From: Sphingobacteriia bacterium
GTDB lineage: Bacteria > Bacteroidota > Bacteroidia > Chitinophagales > Chitinophagaceae
Reading direction: 5' to 3'
Assembly: GCA_017304675.1 (NCBI GenBank)
Contig: JAFKLS010000020.1
Coordinates: 1 to 54,299, forward strand
DNA length: 54,299 bases
Made by a program: the position numbers and the translations under genes. A model generated the notes under the pieces. The model made no database searches. It saw only the letters and a list, made by a program, of their open reading frames with translations, and was not told where the DNA came from. Positions 37,212 through 45,555 of the stretch are shown one piece after another; the first letter of the stretch is position 1, and each line of letters begins with the position of its first letter.

Positions 37212-38351
37212 TTATAATCTTTGTTTCAAAATAGCAGTCATTTCATTCTTCCAACTATAAAAGTTATTATTAAGAATCTGTTTTCGTGCTTCTTTAACCA
37301 ACCACAGGTAAAAAGAGAGATTATGAATACTGGCTATTTGAAGGGCCAGTATTTCCTGGGCTACAAATAAATGCCTTAGATAAGCTTTTGAATAATAATT
37401 GCTGGTAGGGCTATCTATACCATCATCAATTACAGAAAAATCTGTTGCCCATTTTTTATTTTTAATATTAATTACCCCTTTAGAGGTAAACAGCATGCCG
37501 TTTCTTCCGTTACGTGTAGGCATCACACAATCGAACATATCAACCCCCAGCGCAATACCTTCTAAAATATTCCAGGGAGTGCCTACGCCCATTAAATACC
37601 TGGGCTTGTCTGCAGGCAAAACGTCGCAGCATAATTCAGTGAAGGCATACAACTCTTCTTCCGGCTCTCCTACGCTAAGCCCTCCTATTGCATTGCCTGT
37701 TAAATTTTTGGAAGCAATATATTCTGCAGAAGCTTTACGCAAATCTTTGTATGTAGCGCCCTGTACTATCGGGAAAAGGTTTTGTGTGTAACCATACTTA
37801 TCAGGAGTTTCATTTACCCTGGCGATACACCTGTCGAGCCATCTATGTGTTAGCTCCATACTTTTCTGAGCGTACCTGTATTCGCTCGGGTATGGCGGAC
37901 ATTCATCAAAAGCCATTATAATATCAGCACCAATACTTCTCTCAATATCCATTACCTTTTCAGGAGTAAATAAATGCCTGCTGCCATCTATATGGCTTTG
38001 AAACAAAACACCTTCTTCACTAATCTTTCTGTTGGCTGCCAGTGAAAATACCTGGTATCCGCCACTATCGGTTAAAATCGGTTGATGCCAGCCATTAAAC
38101 AAATGCAGCCCTCCCGCAGCTTCCAGCACATCTGTACCCGGCCTCAGGTATAAATGATAGGTATTACCCAAAATAATTTCTGCTTTTATCTCTTCTTTCA
38201 ATTGTTGCTGTGTTACCGCCTTAACACTGCCCACAGTTCCTACAGGCATAAAAATGGGCGTTTCAATAATGCCATGATCTGTTGTAATAATACCGGCTCT
38301 TGCTTTTGAACCGCTACCTGTTGCTTTTATTTCAAATTGTAATGAAGCCAT
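37212..38351 (-). CDS. tgt: Queuine/preQ1 tRNA-ribosyltransferase (tRNA-guanine transglycosylase)
   Basis: Exchanges the wobble guanine of GUN-anticodon tRNAs for the queuosine precursor. The 379-residue protein has the core motifs TDSGGYQVFS (94-103), PIVQGAT (194-200), GGLSVGE (223-229) and GVDMFDCVMPTRNGRNG (269-285). The zinc-binding CxCxxC near the C-terminus of the E. coli enzyme is absent: the aligned part (about 308-322) reads IDDGIDSPTSNYYSK. The ATG at 38351 is preferred to an upstream TTG. A TACTTTTG -7-like element lies 6 nt before it (38358-38365), so transcription may start at, or close to, the ATG. Confidence 0.95.
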   Translation of the reverse strand: MASLQFEIKATGSGSKARAGIITTDHGIIETPIFMPVGTVGSVKAVTQQQLKEEIKAEIILGNTYHLYLRPGTDVLEAAGGLHLFNGWHQPILTDSGGYQVFSLAANRKISEEGVLFQSHIDGSRHLFTPEKVMDIERSIGADIIMAFDECPPYPSEYRYAQKSMELTHRWLDRCIARVNETPDKYGYTQNLFPIVQGATYKDLRKASAEYIASKNLTGNAIGGLSVGEPEEELYAFTELCCDVLPADKPRYLMGVGTPWNILEGIALGVDMFDCVMPTRNGRNGMLFTSKGVINIKNKKWATDFSVIDDGIDSPTSNYYSKAYLRHLFVAQEILALQIASIHNLSFYLWLVKEARKQILNNNFYSWKNEMTAILKQRL

Positions 38352-38524
38352 AAGCCGCAAAAGTAAGCCATACTGGAGTTATGTATTGCAACGATCAATT
38401 ATGGTTTCTATTTTATATGCAGTTACAAACCAATACCCGCTTTACAAAGCCAAGGCATTACTCGCAATCAAAATTTCTTTTCCACATATGCACTGCTTCA
38501 TTTCGCTAACCTTTTTTCAAGACT

Positions 38525-38532
38525 TATTTTTG
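38525..38532 (+). promoter_or_regulatory. -7 promoter element of the glycosyltransferase gene
   Basis: TATTTTTG fits TAnnTTTG exactly and ends 4 nt before the ATG at 38537. The upstream element at the expected distance is TTTC (38501-38504), one base off TTTG. Transcription would begin at about the start codon, which suggests a leaderless mRNA. Confidence 0.45.
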
Positions 38533-38536
38533 CAGA

Positions 38537-39661
38537 ATGACGATACCCTATTTACTCGGACAAACATTGTTTATTGGTTTATGTACGGCAATAGCCATCC
38601 AGCTTTTTTATTACCTATTTTTTTTCCTGCGGTTTGCTTTATATCAATCAACTTCAAAACAAATTAATCAAGAACAACCTGTATCCGTTATCATCTGCGC
38701 AAGAGACGAGGCAGATAATATTGTAAGGAACCTTCCCGGTGTATTGGTGCAGGACTATAAAACCACACACGAAATTGTTTTAGTGAATGATAATTCTGTT
38801 GATGAAAGCAAGTACATTATTGATGAATTTAAAAAATCGTTCAAGAACCTGAATCATATTGAACTTACACAGGAAGCGAAGTTGATAGCAGGGAAAAAAT
38901 TTCCGTTGTCTGTAGGTATTAAAAGTGCCAAATACGAAACGCTTTTGTTAACAGATGCAGATTGTGTTCCTGCCAGTGAGTACTGGATTCAAAAAATGCA
39001 GGATGCCTATGACGACAATACTGAAATCGTGTTGGGTTATGGAGCTTACCACAAAAAGCCCGGCCTGTTAAATAAACTAATACGCTTCGAAACATTTCAT
39101 ACAGCGTTACAATATTTATCTTATACTTTGGCAGGTATTCCTTATATGGGTGTTGGCCGGAACCTGAGTTATAAAAGAGAAGTTTTTTTAAGGAATAAAG
39201 GATTTTCTTCCATTAATCAAATCCCCAGCGGAGACGATGACCTTTTCATTAATCAGGTGGCCAACCGAAAAAACACCAGGATAGTTATTGAGAAAGACGC
39301 ACATACCCTGAGTGAGCCTAAAAGAACCTGGAAAAGCTGGATGAACCAGAAATTCAGGCATTATACTACTTCAAAATATTATAAGCCTAAGCATAAATTT
39401 CTTCTGGGATTATATTCTTTCTCATTCTTCTTTATTTACCCGTTATTTATCGCCACAGCCATTTTATATAATTGGCAACTTGCACTAATAGCTTACGGAG
39501 TAAGGTTCCTGGTTCAGGCAGCCGTTTGGTTCTTCAGCATGAAAAAATTAAATGAAAAAGATCTTTTTCCGTTCTTTTTGTTTTTTGATATTTGGATGTT
39601 CTTTTATTATTTCCTTTTTGTGCCTGCACTATGGAAGAAACCACAAAAAAACTGGGATTAA
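38537..39661 (+). CDS. Family 2 glycosyltransferase, membrane-anchored
   Basis: A 374-residue protein with an N-terminal membrane span (about 8-32) and C-terminal spans (about 295-320 and 345-365). The GT-A catalytic domain is between: VSVIICARDEADNI near 48-61, the LLTDADCVP acidic motif near 137-145, and an EDD-like acceptor region SGDDDLF (about 231-237) plus a QxxRW-like KSWMNQKFRHY. It probably transfers sugar to a lipid or cell-envelope glycan in the inner membrane; the exact substrate is unknown. rsmG follows after 27 nt. Confidence 0.85.
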   Translation: MTIPYLLGQTLFIGLCTAIAIQLFYYLFFFLRFALYQSTSKQINQEQPVSVIICARDEADNIVRNLPGVLVQDYKTTHEIVLVNDNSVDESKYIIDEFKKSFKNLNHIELTQEAKLIAGKKFPLSVGIKSAKYETLLLTDADCVPASEYWIQKMQDAYDDNTEIVLGYGAYHKKPGLLNKLIRFETFHTALQYLSYTLAGIPYMGVGRNLSYKREVFLRNKGFSSINQIPSGDDDLFINQVANRKNTRIVIEKDAHTLSEPKRTWKSWMNQKFRHYTTSKYYKPKHKFLLGLYSFSFFFIYPLFIATAILYNWQLALIAYGVRFLVQAAVWFFSMKKLNEKDLFPFFLFFDIWMFFYYFLFVPALWKKPQKNWD

Positions 39662-39688
39662 TATTTGCTTTGTAGCTTTGCAGCAATC

Positions 39689-40318
39689 ATGGATATTATT
39701 TTAAAGTATTTTACAGATTTTACAAGTGAACAATTAGAGCAGTTTAAAGCATTGGAGCCATTGTATAAGGAGTGGAACGAAAAGATAAATGTTGTTTCAA
39801 GAAAAGATATAGATCAGATTTACCTCCACCATGTTCTGCATTCTTTAAGTATAGCTGCCGTAGCCAACTTCCCTGCCGGAAGCGAAGTGATAGATATTGG
39901 CTGCGGAGGCGGGTTTCCGGGCGTACCCCTGGCCATTTTTTTTCCGGAAGTACGCTTTCACATGGTTGACAGCATTGCTAAAAAATTGAAGGTGGTATCA
40001 GCTGTTTGCGAAGGTGCCGGTATAAAAAATATTACCACGCAACATACAAGGGTGGAGGATATTAAAAATAAAAAATTTGATTATTCAGTAAGCCGTGCAG
40101 TTGCCCCTTTAAAAGATTTGTGGAGGTGGAGTGAACCCCTGCTAAAAAAGCAATCGAATACTTCAGCTATCAAAAATGGTTTGATCTGTTTAAAAGGGGG
40201 TGATTTACACCAGGAAATATCAGAAAGCAATACACGCCCTAAAATGATGAGCGTATACGATATTTTTCCTGAAGCACATTTCATTGAAAAATTCATACTG
40301 CATGTAGCTAAAAAATAA
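39689..40318 (+). CDS. rsmG: 16S rRNA (guanine-527-N7)-methyltransferase
   Basis: Methylates G527 of 16S rRNA. The 209-residue protein has the SAM-binding motif VIDIGCGGGFPGVPLA (67-82), the acidic strand HMVDSIAKK and the YSVSRAVAPL motif of the GidB/RsmG family. I start at the ATG at 39689, where the family's N-terminus begins, rather than 24 nt upstream. A TAGCTTTG -7-like element (39673-39680) is 8 nt before it. It is convergent with the next gene, with one base between the two stops. Confidence 0.94.
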   Translation: MDIILKYFTDFTSEQLEQFKALEPLYKEWNEKINVVSRKDIDQIYLHHVLHSLSIAAVANFPAGSEVIDIGCGGGFPGVPLAIFFPEVRFHMVDSIAKKLKVVSAVCEGAGIKNITTQHTRVEDIKNKKFDYSVSRAVAPLKDLWRWSEPLLKKQSNTSAIKNGLICLKGGDLHQEISESNTRPKMMSVYDIFPEAHFIEKFILHVAKK

Positions 40319-40319
40319 G

Positions 40320-41414
40320 CTATAATTCGCCTGTTTTTTTATAATAATTGATGAGATAAGCAATTACATCATCATAACTATTTACTCCTTTTTGTTGGCG
40401 GTTTGCCTTTAAGTAAGCGTTGTATAAACTCATAGAAACAGGAGCCACTTTATTACTTTCATTCAGGAAAAAACGATTTATCATGCGCAAATCTGCTTTT
40501 ACCAGTGTATCAAGTTTCACATCTCCACCGGGAAAAGTATTATGCAAAAACAATTGCATTCGTGCATACTTATACAGATCGAGGTAAACAGAATATCGGA
40601 AATAATCATCCCCGGACCTGGATGCGGCAAGATAACCTACAAAATTAGCTTCTGTTTCACTTGCATAACCAAGCTGGTGTGCTATCTCATGGCAGGCTGT
40701 GTAAGGCAGTAATATTGCAGGCACATCTGTTCTCAGCTGCGCTTCGCCGGAGAAAGGATTGTAATAACCTGTAAAACCAATATAGGCCGCCAGACTGTTA
40801 TACATACTGGGTTTTACAGATGCATGATGGTATACGAGAAAAGGATAACTGGCAGAAAGTTTTTTATAATAAACAGCTGCATTATTAAAAATTTCTTTCG
40901 TGTAATGAGATGGTAATACAGAGTCTGCAGAAAGCTTCCGCCTGTAATGATTCACTTTTACAATCAAAGAATCTGTTATTGTGCACAGATCATCTACAGT
41001 ATAATCTGCATCTTGCATTTTTAGCTGGTATGCAATTCCTGCTCTATAATAATTCAATCCCCATAAAAAATAAAAACATATAAAGATCCAGGCAGTTTTT
41101 CGAACAACCGATAAAATAGTATATAAAATGGTCTTTAAAGAAAATCTCGCTGCAAAAAGCATTCTTATCCCTTTTACAAGACTAATAAGCAAAGCCAAAA
41201 CAAAAAGGGCATAAAATATATCTCCCGCACTAAACGGCAACATTTGGGTAACTGCTCTCAAAAAACCTGCTATACGCGGATAAATTCCTGTGCTGTAATA
41301 TTGCTCAATGATACGGGGAAATGAACCTATTAACTGTATGAATGCAATTAAAATGGCGGGCAAAATCAGTTTTTGACCTTCAGAATAACCTAAAAATGTG
41401 CGCTTTGAGCTCAT
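40320..41414 (-). CDS. DUF3810 membrane protein with a zinc-peptidase-like motif
   Basis: A 364-residue protein with three N-terminal membrane spans (about 15-35, 65-85 and 105-125) and a large soluble C-terminal part. That part carries ACHEIAHQLGYASETEAN (residues about 240-257), an HEXXH motif followed by Glu in a gluzincin-like layout. This is the hallmark of the DUF3810 family of putative metallopeptidases. I prefer the ATG at 41414; an earlier one at 41495 would run into the promoter of the divergent yceD gene. The substrate is not known. Confidence 0.82.
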   Translation of the reverse strand: MSSKRTFLGYSEGQKLILPAILIAFIQLIGSFPRIIEQYYSTGIYPRIAGFLRAVTQMLPFSAGDIFYALFVLALLISLVKGIRMLFAARFSLKTILYTILSVVRKTAWIFICFYFLWGLNYYRAGIAYQLKMQDADYTVDDLCTITDSLIVKVNHYRRKLSADSVLPSHYTKEIFNNAAVYYKKLSASYPFLVYHHASVKPSMYNSLAAYIGFTGYYNPFSGEAQLRTDVPAILLPYTACHEIAHQLGYASETEANFVGYLAASRSGDDYFRYSVYLDLYKYARMQLFLHNTFPGGDVKLDTLVKADLRMINRFFLNESNKVAPVSMSLYNAYLKANRQQKGVNSYDDVIAYLINYYKKTGEL

Positions 41415-41460
41415 TACAGGCTGAAAATAAAGAATAAATATGTATAAAATCAAGTTTCCC

Positions 41461-41491
41461 TTTGCCTTTTGAATAGGTTGTATTACCTTTG
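41461..41491 (+). promoter_or_regulatory. Promoter of the yceD-rpmF-plsX operon
   Basis: TTTG (41461-41464), 19 nt, TACCTTTG (41484-41491): a full consensus match. The start of transcription would be about 41496, with 15 nt of leader to the ATG at 41511. Confidence 0.65.
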
Positions 41492-41510
41492 CCAACCCTA
41501 AAAATGAGAC

Positions 41511-42068
41511 ATGAGCAACCGTCGGGAATTTGAAATAGCATTTGTAGGATTAAAACCGGGCATTCATGTTTACGAGTATAGGATAGATGATAAGTTCTTT
41601 GCAGCCTATGGCGAACAGGATTTTACCAACTGTATTGTAAACATAAAACTAACTTTAGATAAGAAGAGTGGTTTTATTCAGTTGAAGTTTGATATAGATG
41701 GTAATCTTGATGTGGTTTGTGACAGGTGTGGTAATACATTGAATAAACAGCTTTGGGACGAGTTTAACATTATAGTGAAAATGGTAGACGGGCCTGAGGT
41801 GATGAATGAACAGGAGGAAGATCCGGATGTGTATTATATAAGCCGTTCAGAAAGTCACTTATACATAGCAGACTGGATGTATGAATTTATCAGCCTCAGT
41901 ATTCCAATGCAAAAAATGTGTAACGAAGAAGAAATGGGTGGACCGCAATGCAACACAGAAGTGCTGGAGAAACTGAGAAAAATGGAAGAAGAAATAAAAA
42001 AGGAAAATAATCCCCTTTGGAAAGGTCTGGAAAAATTGAAAGGATTTGAAGAAAAAGGGGAAGAATAA
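41511..42068 (+). CDS. DUF177 (YceD-like) protein
   Basis: A 185-residue acidic protein of the DUF177/YceD family, linked in many bacteria to 23S rRNA levels. It has the family's VVCDRCGNTL cysteine pair (about 70-79) and a second Cys pair (MCNEEEMGGPQC) that may together bind metal. It heads a classical yceD-rpmF-plsX operon with 31 nt to rpmF and its own promoter. Confidence 0.87.
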   Translation: MSNRREFEIAFVGLKPGIHVYEYRIDDKFFAAYGEQDFTNCIVNIKLTLDKKSGFIQLKFDIDGNLDVVCDRCGNTLNKQLWDEFNIIVKMVDGPEVMNEQEEDPDVYYISRSESHLYIADWMYEFISLSIPMQKMCNEEEMGGPQCNTEVLEKLRKMEEEIKKENNPLWKGLEKLKGFEEKGEE

Positions 42069-42099
42069 ATAAAATTAGAAACTTAATAAACTGTAAGTT

Positions 42100-42294
42100 A
42101 TGCCTAATCCGAAGCGCAGACATTCACAACAACGTGGTGCTAAAAGAAGAACTCACTACAAAGCTGAAGAAGTTACTTTAAGCAAAGACACAACAACAGG
42201 CGAAATGCATGTTCGTCATCGTGCACATGTAAGTGAAGGAAAATTATTCTATAAAGGGAAACTGGTAGCAGAAAAAGCTCCTTTAAAAGCATAA
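42100..42294 (+). CDS. rpmF: Ribosomal protein bL32, cysteine-free form
   Basis: A 64-residue 50S subunit protein. The N-terminus MPNPKRRHSQQRGAKRRTHYKAEE is typical of L32. The zinc-ribbon cysteines found in many L32 proteins are absent; the middle reads SKDTTTGEMHVRHRAHV. Zinc-free L32 forms are known in other bacteria. It sits between yceD and plsX as usual. Confidence 0.95.
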   Translation: MPNPKRRHSQQRGAKRRTHYKAEEVTLSKDTTTGEMHVRHRAHVSEGKLFYKGKLVAEKAPLKA

Positions 42295-42385
42295 AAATAA
42301 TAAGCGGAAGTGCATAAGTTTTAAGTGGCAAAAAAATTACTTACAACTTAATACAATCAGCTTATTACTTGCTATCTTGCCACAC

Positions 42386-43330
42386 ATGAATATTGGAATT
42401 GACATGATGGGTGGAGACTTTGCACCGCTAGAAGCAGTGAAAGGTTTACAACTCTGGTTAAGCCAACACTCAGGTGTGGCAAATCTATTTTGTATAGGTA
42501 ACGAAGAATTGGTAAAACCTCTCTTAGAAGAATACAAAATATCCTCTTCTGTACAACTGGTACACGCACCCGAAGTAATAGGGTATAACGAGCATCCCAC
42601 AAAAGCACTGAAAGAAAAACAAAAAAGCTCCATAGCTATAGGATTCTATTTATTGGCAACCGGCAAAATAGATGCTTTTATCAGTGCAGGCAACACAGGC
42701 GCAATGTTGGTGGGTGCCATGTTTAGTATTAAACCAATAGAAGGTGTTTTACGGCCTACCATTGCAACCATCATCCCGCAAATAAAGGGCGGAACGGGAT
42801 TATTATTAGATGTAGGCTTAAATGCCGATTGTAAGCCTGAAAATCTTAATCAATTTGCTTTATTGGGAAGCTTATATGCACAGAATATTTTAAACATAAG
42901 CAACCCCAGAATTGCCTTACTGAATGTTGGAGAAGAAGAAGGCAAAGGCAATATTTTAGCCCAAACAGCTTACCCGCTTTTAAAAGAAAATAAGCAAATT
43001 AACTTTACCGGCAATGTGGAAGGAAGAGATATTTTGATTGATAAAGCCGATGTAATTGTTTGTGATGGCTTTACAGGAAATATCATTCTTAAAATGGCTG
43101 AAAGCATTTATGATGCTGCTGTTGAACGTTCTTTAAACAACGATGCCTATTTCAGCAGGTTCCACTATGAGAATTACGGTGGCACTCCCGTTTTAGGTGT
43201 TGCCAAACCGGTAATTATTGGCCATGGTATTAGTAATGCAAAAGCATTTATGAATATGATAGGCCTTGCAACAAAAATGATTGAAACAGATTTGTGTGGC
43301 AAGATGAAGGAGCAGTTTGCTACACTGTAA
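42386..43330 (+). CDS. plsX: Phosphate acyltransferase
   Basis: Makes acyl-phosphate from acyl-ACP, the acyl donor for the first step of phospholipid synthesis. The 314-residue protein starts MNIGIDMMGGDFAP, has SAGNTGAMLVG and LLDVGLNADCKPENL, and DGFTGNIILK near the C-terminus, as in PlsX. The ATG at 42386 is chosen over a TTG 9 nt earlier. In many bacteria fabH follows plsX; here an unrelated minus-strand gene follows. Confidence 0.96.
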   Translation: MNIGIDMMGGDFAPLEAVKGLQLWLSQHSGVANLFCIGNEELVKPLLEEYKISSSVQLVHAPEVIGYNEHPTKALKEKQKSSIAIGFYLLATGKIDAFISAGNTGAMLVGAMFSIKPIEGVLRPTIATIIPQIKGGTGLLLDVGLNADCKPENLNQFALLGSLYAQNILNISNPRIALLNVGEEEGKGNILAQTAYPLLKENKQINFTGNVEGRDILIDKADVIVCDGFTGNIILKMAESIYDAAVERSLNNDAYFSRFHYENYGGTPVLGVAKPVIIGHGISNAKAFMNMIGLATKMIETDLCGKMKEQFATL

Positions 43331-43345
43331 GTAATTAATCCAGCA

Positions 43346-44019
43346 TTAATCCTTCAACAAAGTTTCTCCTTTTATAAGCCAGGAAAAACCAAATGCAAAC
43401 AATGCTATTGTTTCAAATGTAAATGTTGAAGCCGGAAAATTACTCAAAGGAATAGCAACGATGCAAAGCACTATAATTGCCCCGCATATTTTATAAAGAA
43501 TATTTCTTGCTTTTTTATTGGCCGTTCTATTTGCAGATATGTGTTTGGATTTTGTGAAAAGAAAAAAGATATAAATGCAAAAGTGCTGAACAAAAGCGCC
43601 GCACCAGTGTAATGCATACTATTCCTGATTGTATCTAATGGCAGTTTTTGAGTATTGCACCAAGTGACAACATCATTTGAATGATTAACTATATTAGTTG
43701 GGAAAAATGCAACAATTAGTGCACATACAGAAGCGAAGTTTGTAGAAAGCTTATCCAACCTATCATAGCCATTATAACAATACATAAACAAAGCCACTGC
43801 GCATAAAGTGCCTGTAAAATAAGTGCCCATATTACTATAATAATAATGGCTGATAGATGGCGGTAGCGTAGTACAACTATTTACTAATTTGTATCCTGCG
43901 TATAAAACAATTGGCAATGCAATACCTAATACACCAACCCATCTCCGTAAAGAAATATAAGAAACAACTTCAGGTGTATCTGTATTGTTCAATGGTTTAT
44001 TCCATTGTGTATTGTTCAT
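43346..44019 (-). pseudogene. Frameshifted polytopic membrane protein
   Basis: From the ATG at 44019 the frame encodes membrane spans (about residues 25-43, 63-83, 88-107, 130-150) and stops at 43471. A second frame continues with FTKSKHISANRTANKKAR, a span GAIIVLCIVAIPL and another ETIALFAFGFSWLI before a stop at 43346-43348. Joined by adding one T in a T-run of the minus strand (plus 43557-43560 or 43562-43567) this gives 224 coherent residues. The defect may be a real mutation or a sequencing error in a homopolymer. No family name is certain. It ends a cluster with the lipoprotein and SH3-lysozyme genes. Confidence 0.75.
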
Positions 44020-44154
44020 AATATTAGGTTTTATATTCCTGTAATTTTCGTAAGAATGGGGTATTGTGATGCGATATATATCAAAAACAAAATGATCATT
44101 ATTAATCCTATCGTCCATTGTATGCTAAAAATTAAAAACAATTTTGATTTTTCC

Positions 44155-44592
44155 TTAAAGAAGGTAGCCGGAAATTTTGGGAAGCCTACAATCGTACATC
44201 TCATTTATTTGTGAAGATGCATCAGTTACAAAATCTTCATTAAGTTTTTCCTTTTGCTTCCAAAAAGGAAAGAAGCCAATTGGATGTTGCGAAATTGCTC
44301 CCTCTGTTTTTGTAGAAGTTAATCTGTTCCAAAGAATATTCCACATTTTGGCCATAATCTCATTCCTTGGTTTGTGCACATCGTATTCTTTTATTTTTTT
44401 AACTTTCAGCAGCACTTCATTTATTTCTTTCTCATGATCTGTGTAAGATTCGTTTGCCTTTTGAATAATGTTAAACAAATCAACTTTTATAGAAGCATTC
44501 TGCGTATACGAATACTGATCGTAAGTTGCAATCAATGGTTTGCAAGATGTTAAACTCAATATCAAACAGCAACTAAGAACAAATGCTCTCAT
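44155..44592 (-). CDS. Putative lipoprotein
   Basis: A 145-residue protein with a lipoprotein signal peptide: MRAFVLSCCLILSLTSC, where Cys17 is the likely lipidated residue of a LTSC lipobox. The rest is helical and charged, with no known domain. I use the ATG at 44592; an upstream start would precede the signal peptide by 18 residues. It follows the SH3-lysozyme gene by 37 nt. Its function is unknown. Confidence 0.7.
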   Translation of the reverse strand: MRAFVLSCCLILSLTSCKPLIATYDQYSYTQNASIKVDLFNIIQKANESYTDHEKEINEVLLKVKKIKEYDVHKPRNEIMAKMWNILWNRLTSTKTEGAISQHPIGFFPFWKQKEKLNEDFVTDASSQINEMYDCRLPKISGYLL

Positions 44593-44629
44593 AATTATGA
44601 TTGTTTTTTGATGGATGAAGATGTTATAT

Positions 44630-45544
44630 TTATACTCCATTTCCAATCCACTCTAAAAACTGAAAAACGTTTCTTGCATAATTAATCGCATTTGTCCCTG
44701 AGCCATTATATGCTTTAACTATGTTGAACAGGTCATTAGGATATTTTTGCTGCTTGTCTTGTAACTCGTTCACAACTTTTGTAATACAATCTTCTATATT
44801 GTACCACTTTTTCTGGAAGAAAAAATCTGGATCGGTTAAAACAAATTGCAGGTCGTACTGAAAAATACCGTAACCTGCGTATACCCACTGTTTTTCTCCC
44901 CATCCCCTCCATGCCCTTGTTATATTTGCTTCTTTAATAAGTAAATCCGCTTTATCCTGCCCGAATCGTTCAATGAATGCTGCAGTATTTCTTGGGAAAA
45001 CAGATCTGCTTCCATTAATATCACCAGAGGCATCAAAAATGCAGCGACCTAATATTTCTGCGGGGTCTTGATCATCGATCCATTTTATCCAGTAAATAGC
45101 AGTTTCCTGGCAAGCTATTGCATATAATAATTCTGGCGGAAACTGCGTATTGGTGATTGCCGAATTAATTTGTGTACCAAAATTATTTTTTAACCATTGG
45201 GTTGCCCGAATGCATCGGCTATTGGTTACAGGCAAATCTAAGTTTTGCAGATTAATGCCTGGCGGCAATATAGGTGGTAGTGCAGAAGCGGCATATTTTT
45301 GAGCTGCAGTACTGGTTACTACTTCTGTAACACCGCCAGACCATAAATAATGGCCCTGCAAATCTCTATACCATACTGCATTGCCATTAATACTATCGCC
45401 ATTATTAACCACAGCATCGAAAGTTAATTTGGTATTCGGCTCCAAAGTACCCAGTAATGTTGAAGAGGCAGAAGGTTGTTCTCTTATGTTCAGTCTTACT
45501 TTTACTGAGGCAGAGCCAGATTGCGGTAAAATATTATAACTCAT
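44630..45544 (-). CDS. SH3-domain protein with a lysozyme-like C-terminus
   Basis: A 304-residue protein without a clear signal peptide. Residues 12-75 form a bacterial SH3-like domain (VRLNIREQPSASSTLLG, then WYRDLQGHYLWSGGV). After a proline-rich linker (89-95) the C-terminal part (about 105-304) resembles a soluble lytic/lysozyme fold: LLYAIACQETAIYW with candidate catalytic Glu147, GYGIFQYD at 224-231 and AYNGSGTNAINYA at 278-290. It probably cuts peptidoglycan. Export by the normal route is not evident, so it may be released by lysis or by another route. It is the second gene of a four-gene cluster. Confidence 0.65.
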   Translation of the reverse strand: MSYNILPQSGSASVKVRLNIREQPSASSTLLGTLEPNTKLTFDAVVNNGDSINGNAVWYRDLQGHYLWSGGVTEVVTSTAAQKYAASALPPILPPGINLQNLDLPVTNSRCIRATQWLKNNFGTQINSAITNTQFPPELLYAIACQETAIYWIKWIDDQDPAEILGRCIFDASGDINGSRSVFPRNTAAFIERFGQDKADLLIKEANITRAWRGWGEKQWVYAGYGIFQYDLQFVLTDPDFFFQKKWYNIEDCITKVVNELQDKQQKYPNDLFNIVKAYNGSGTNAINYARNVFQFLEWIGNGV

Positions 45545-45555
45545 AAAAAAGTATT

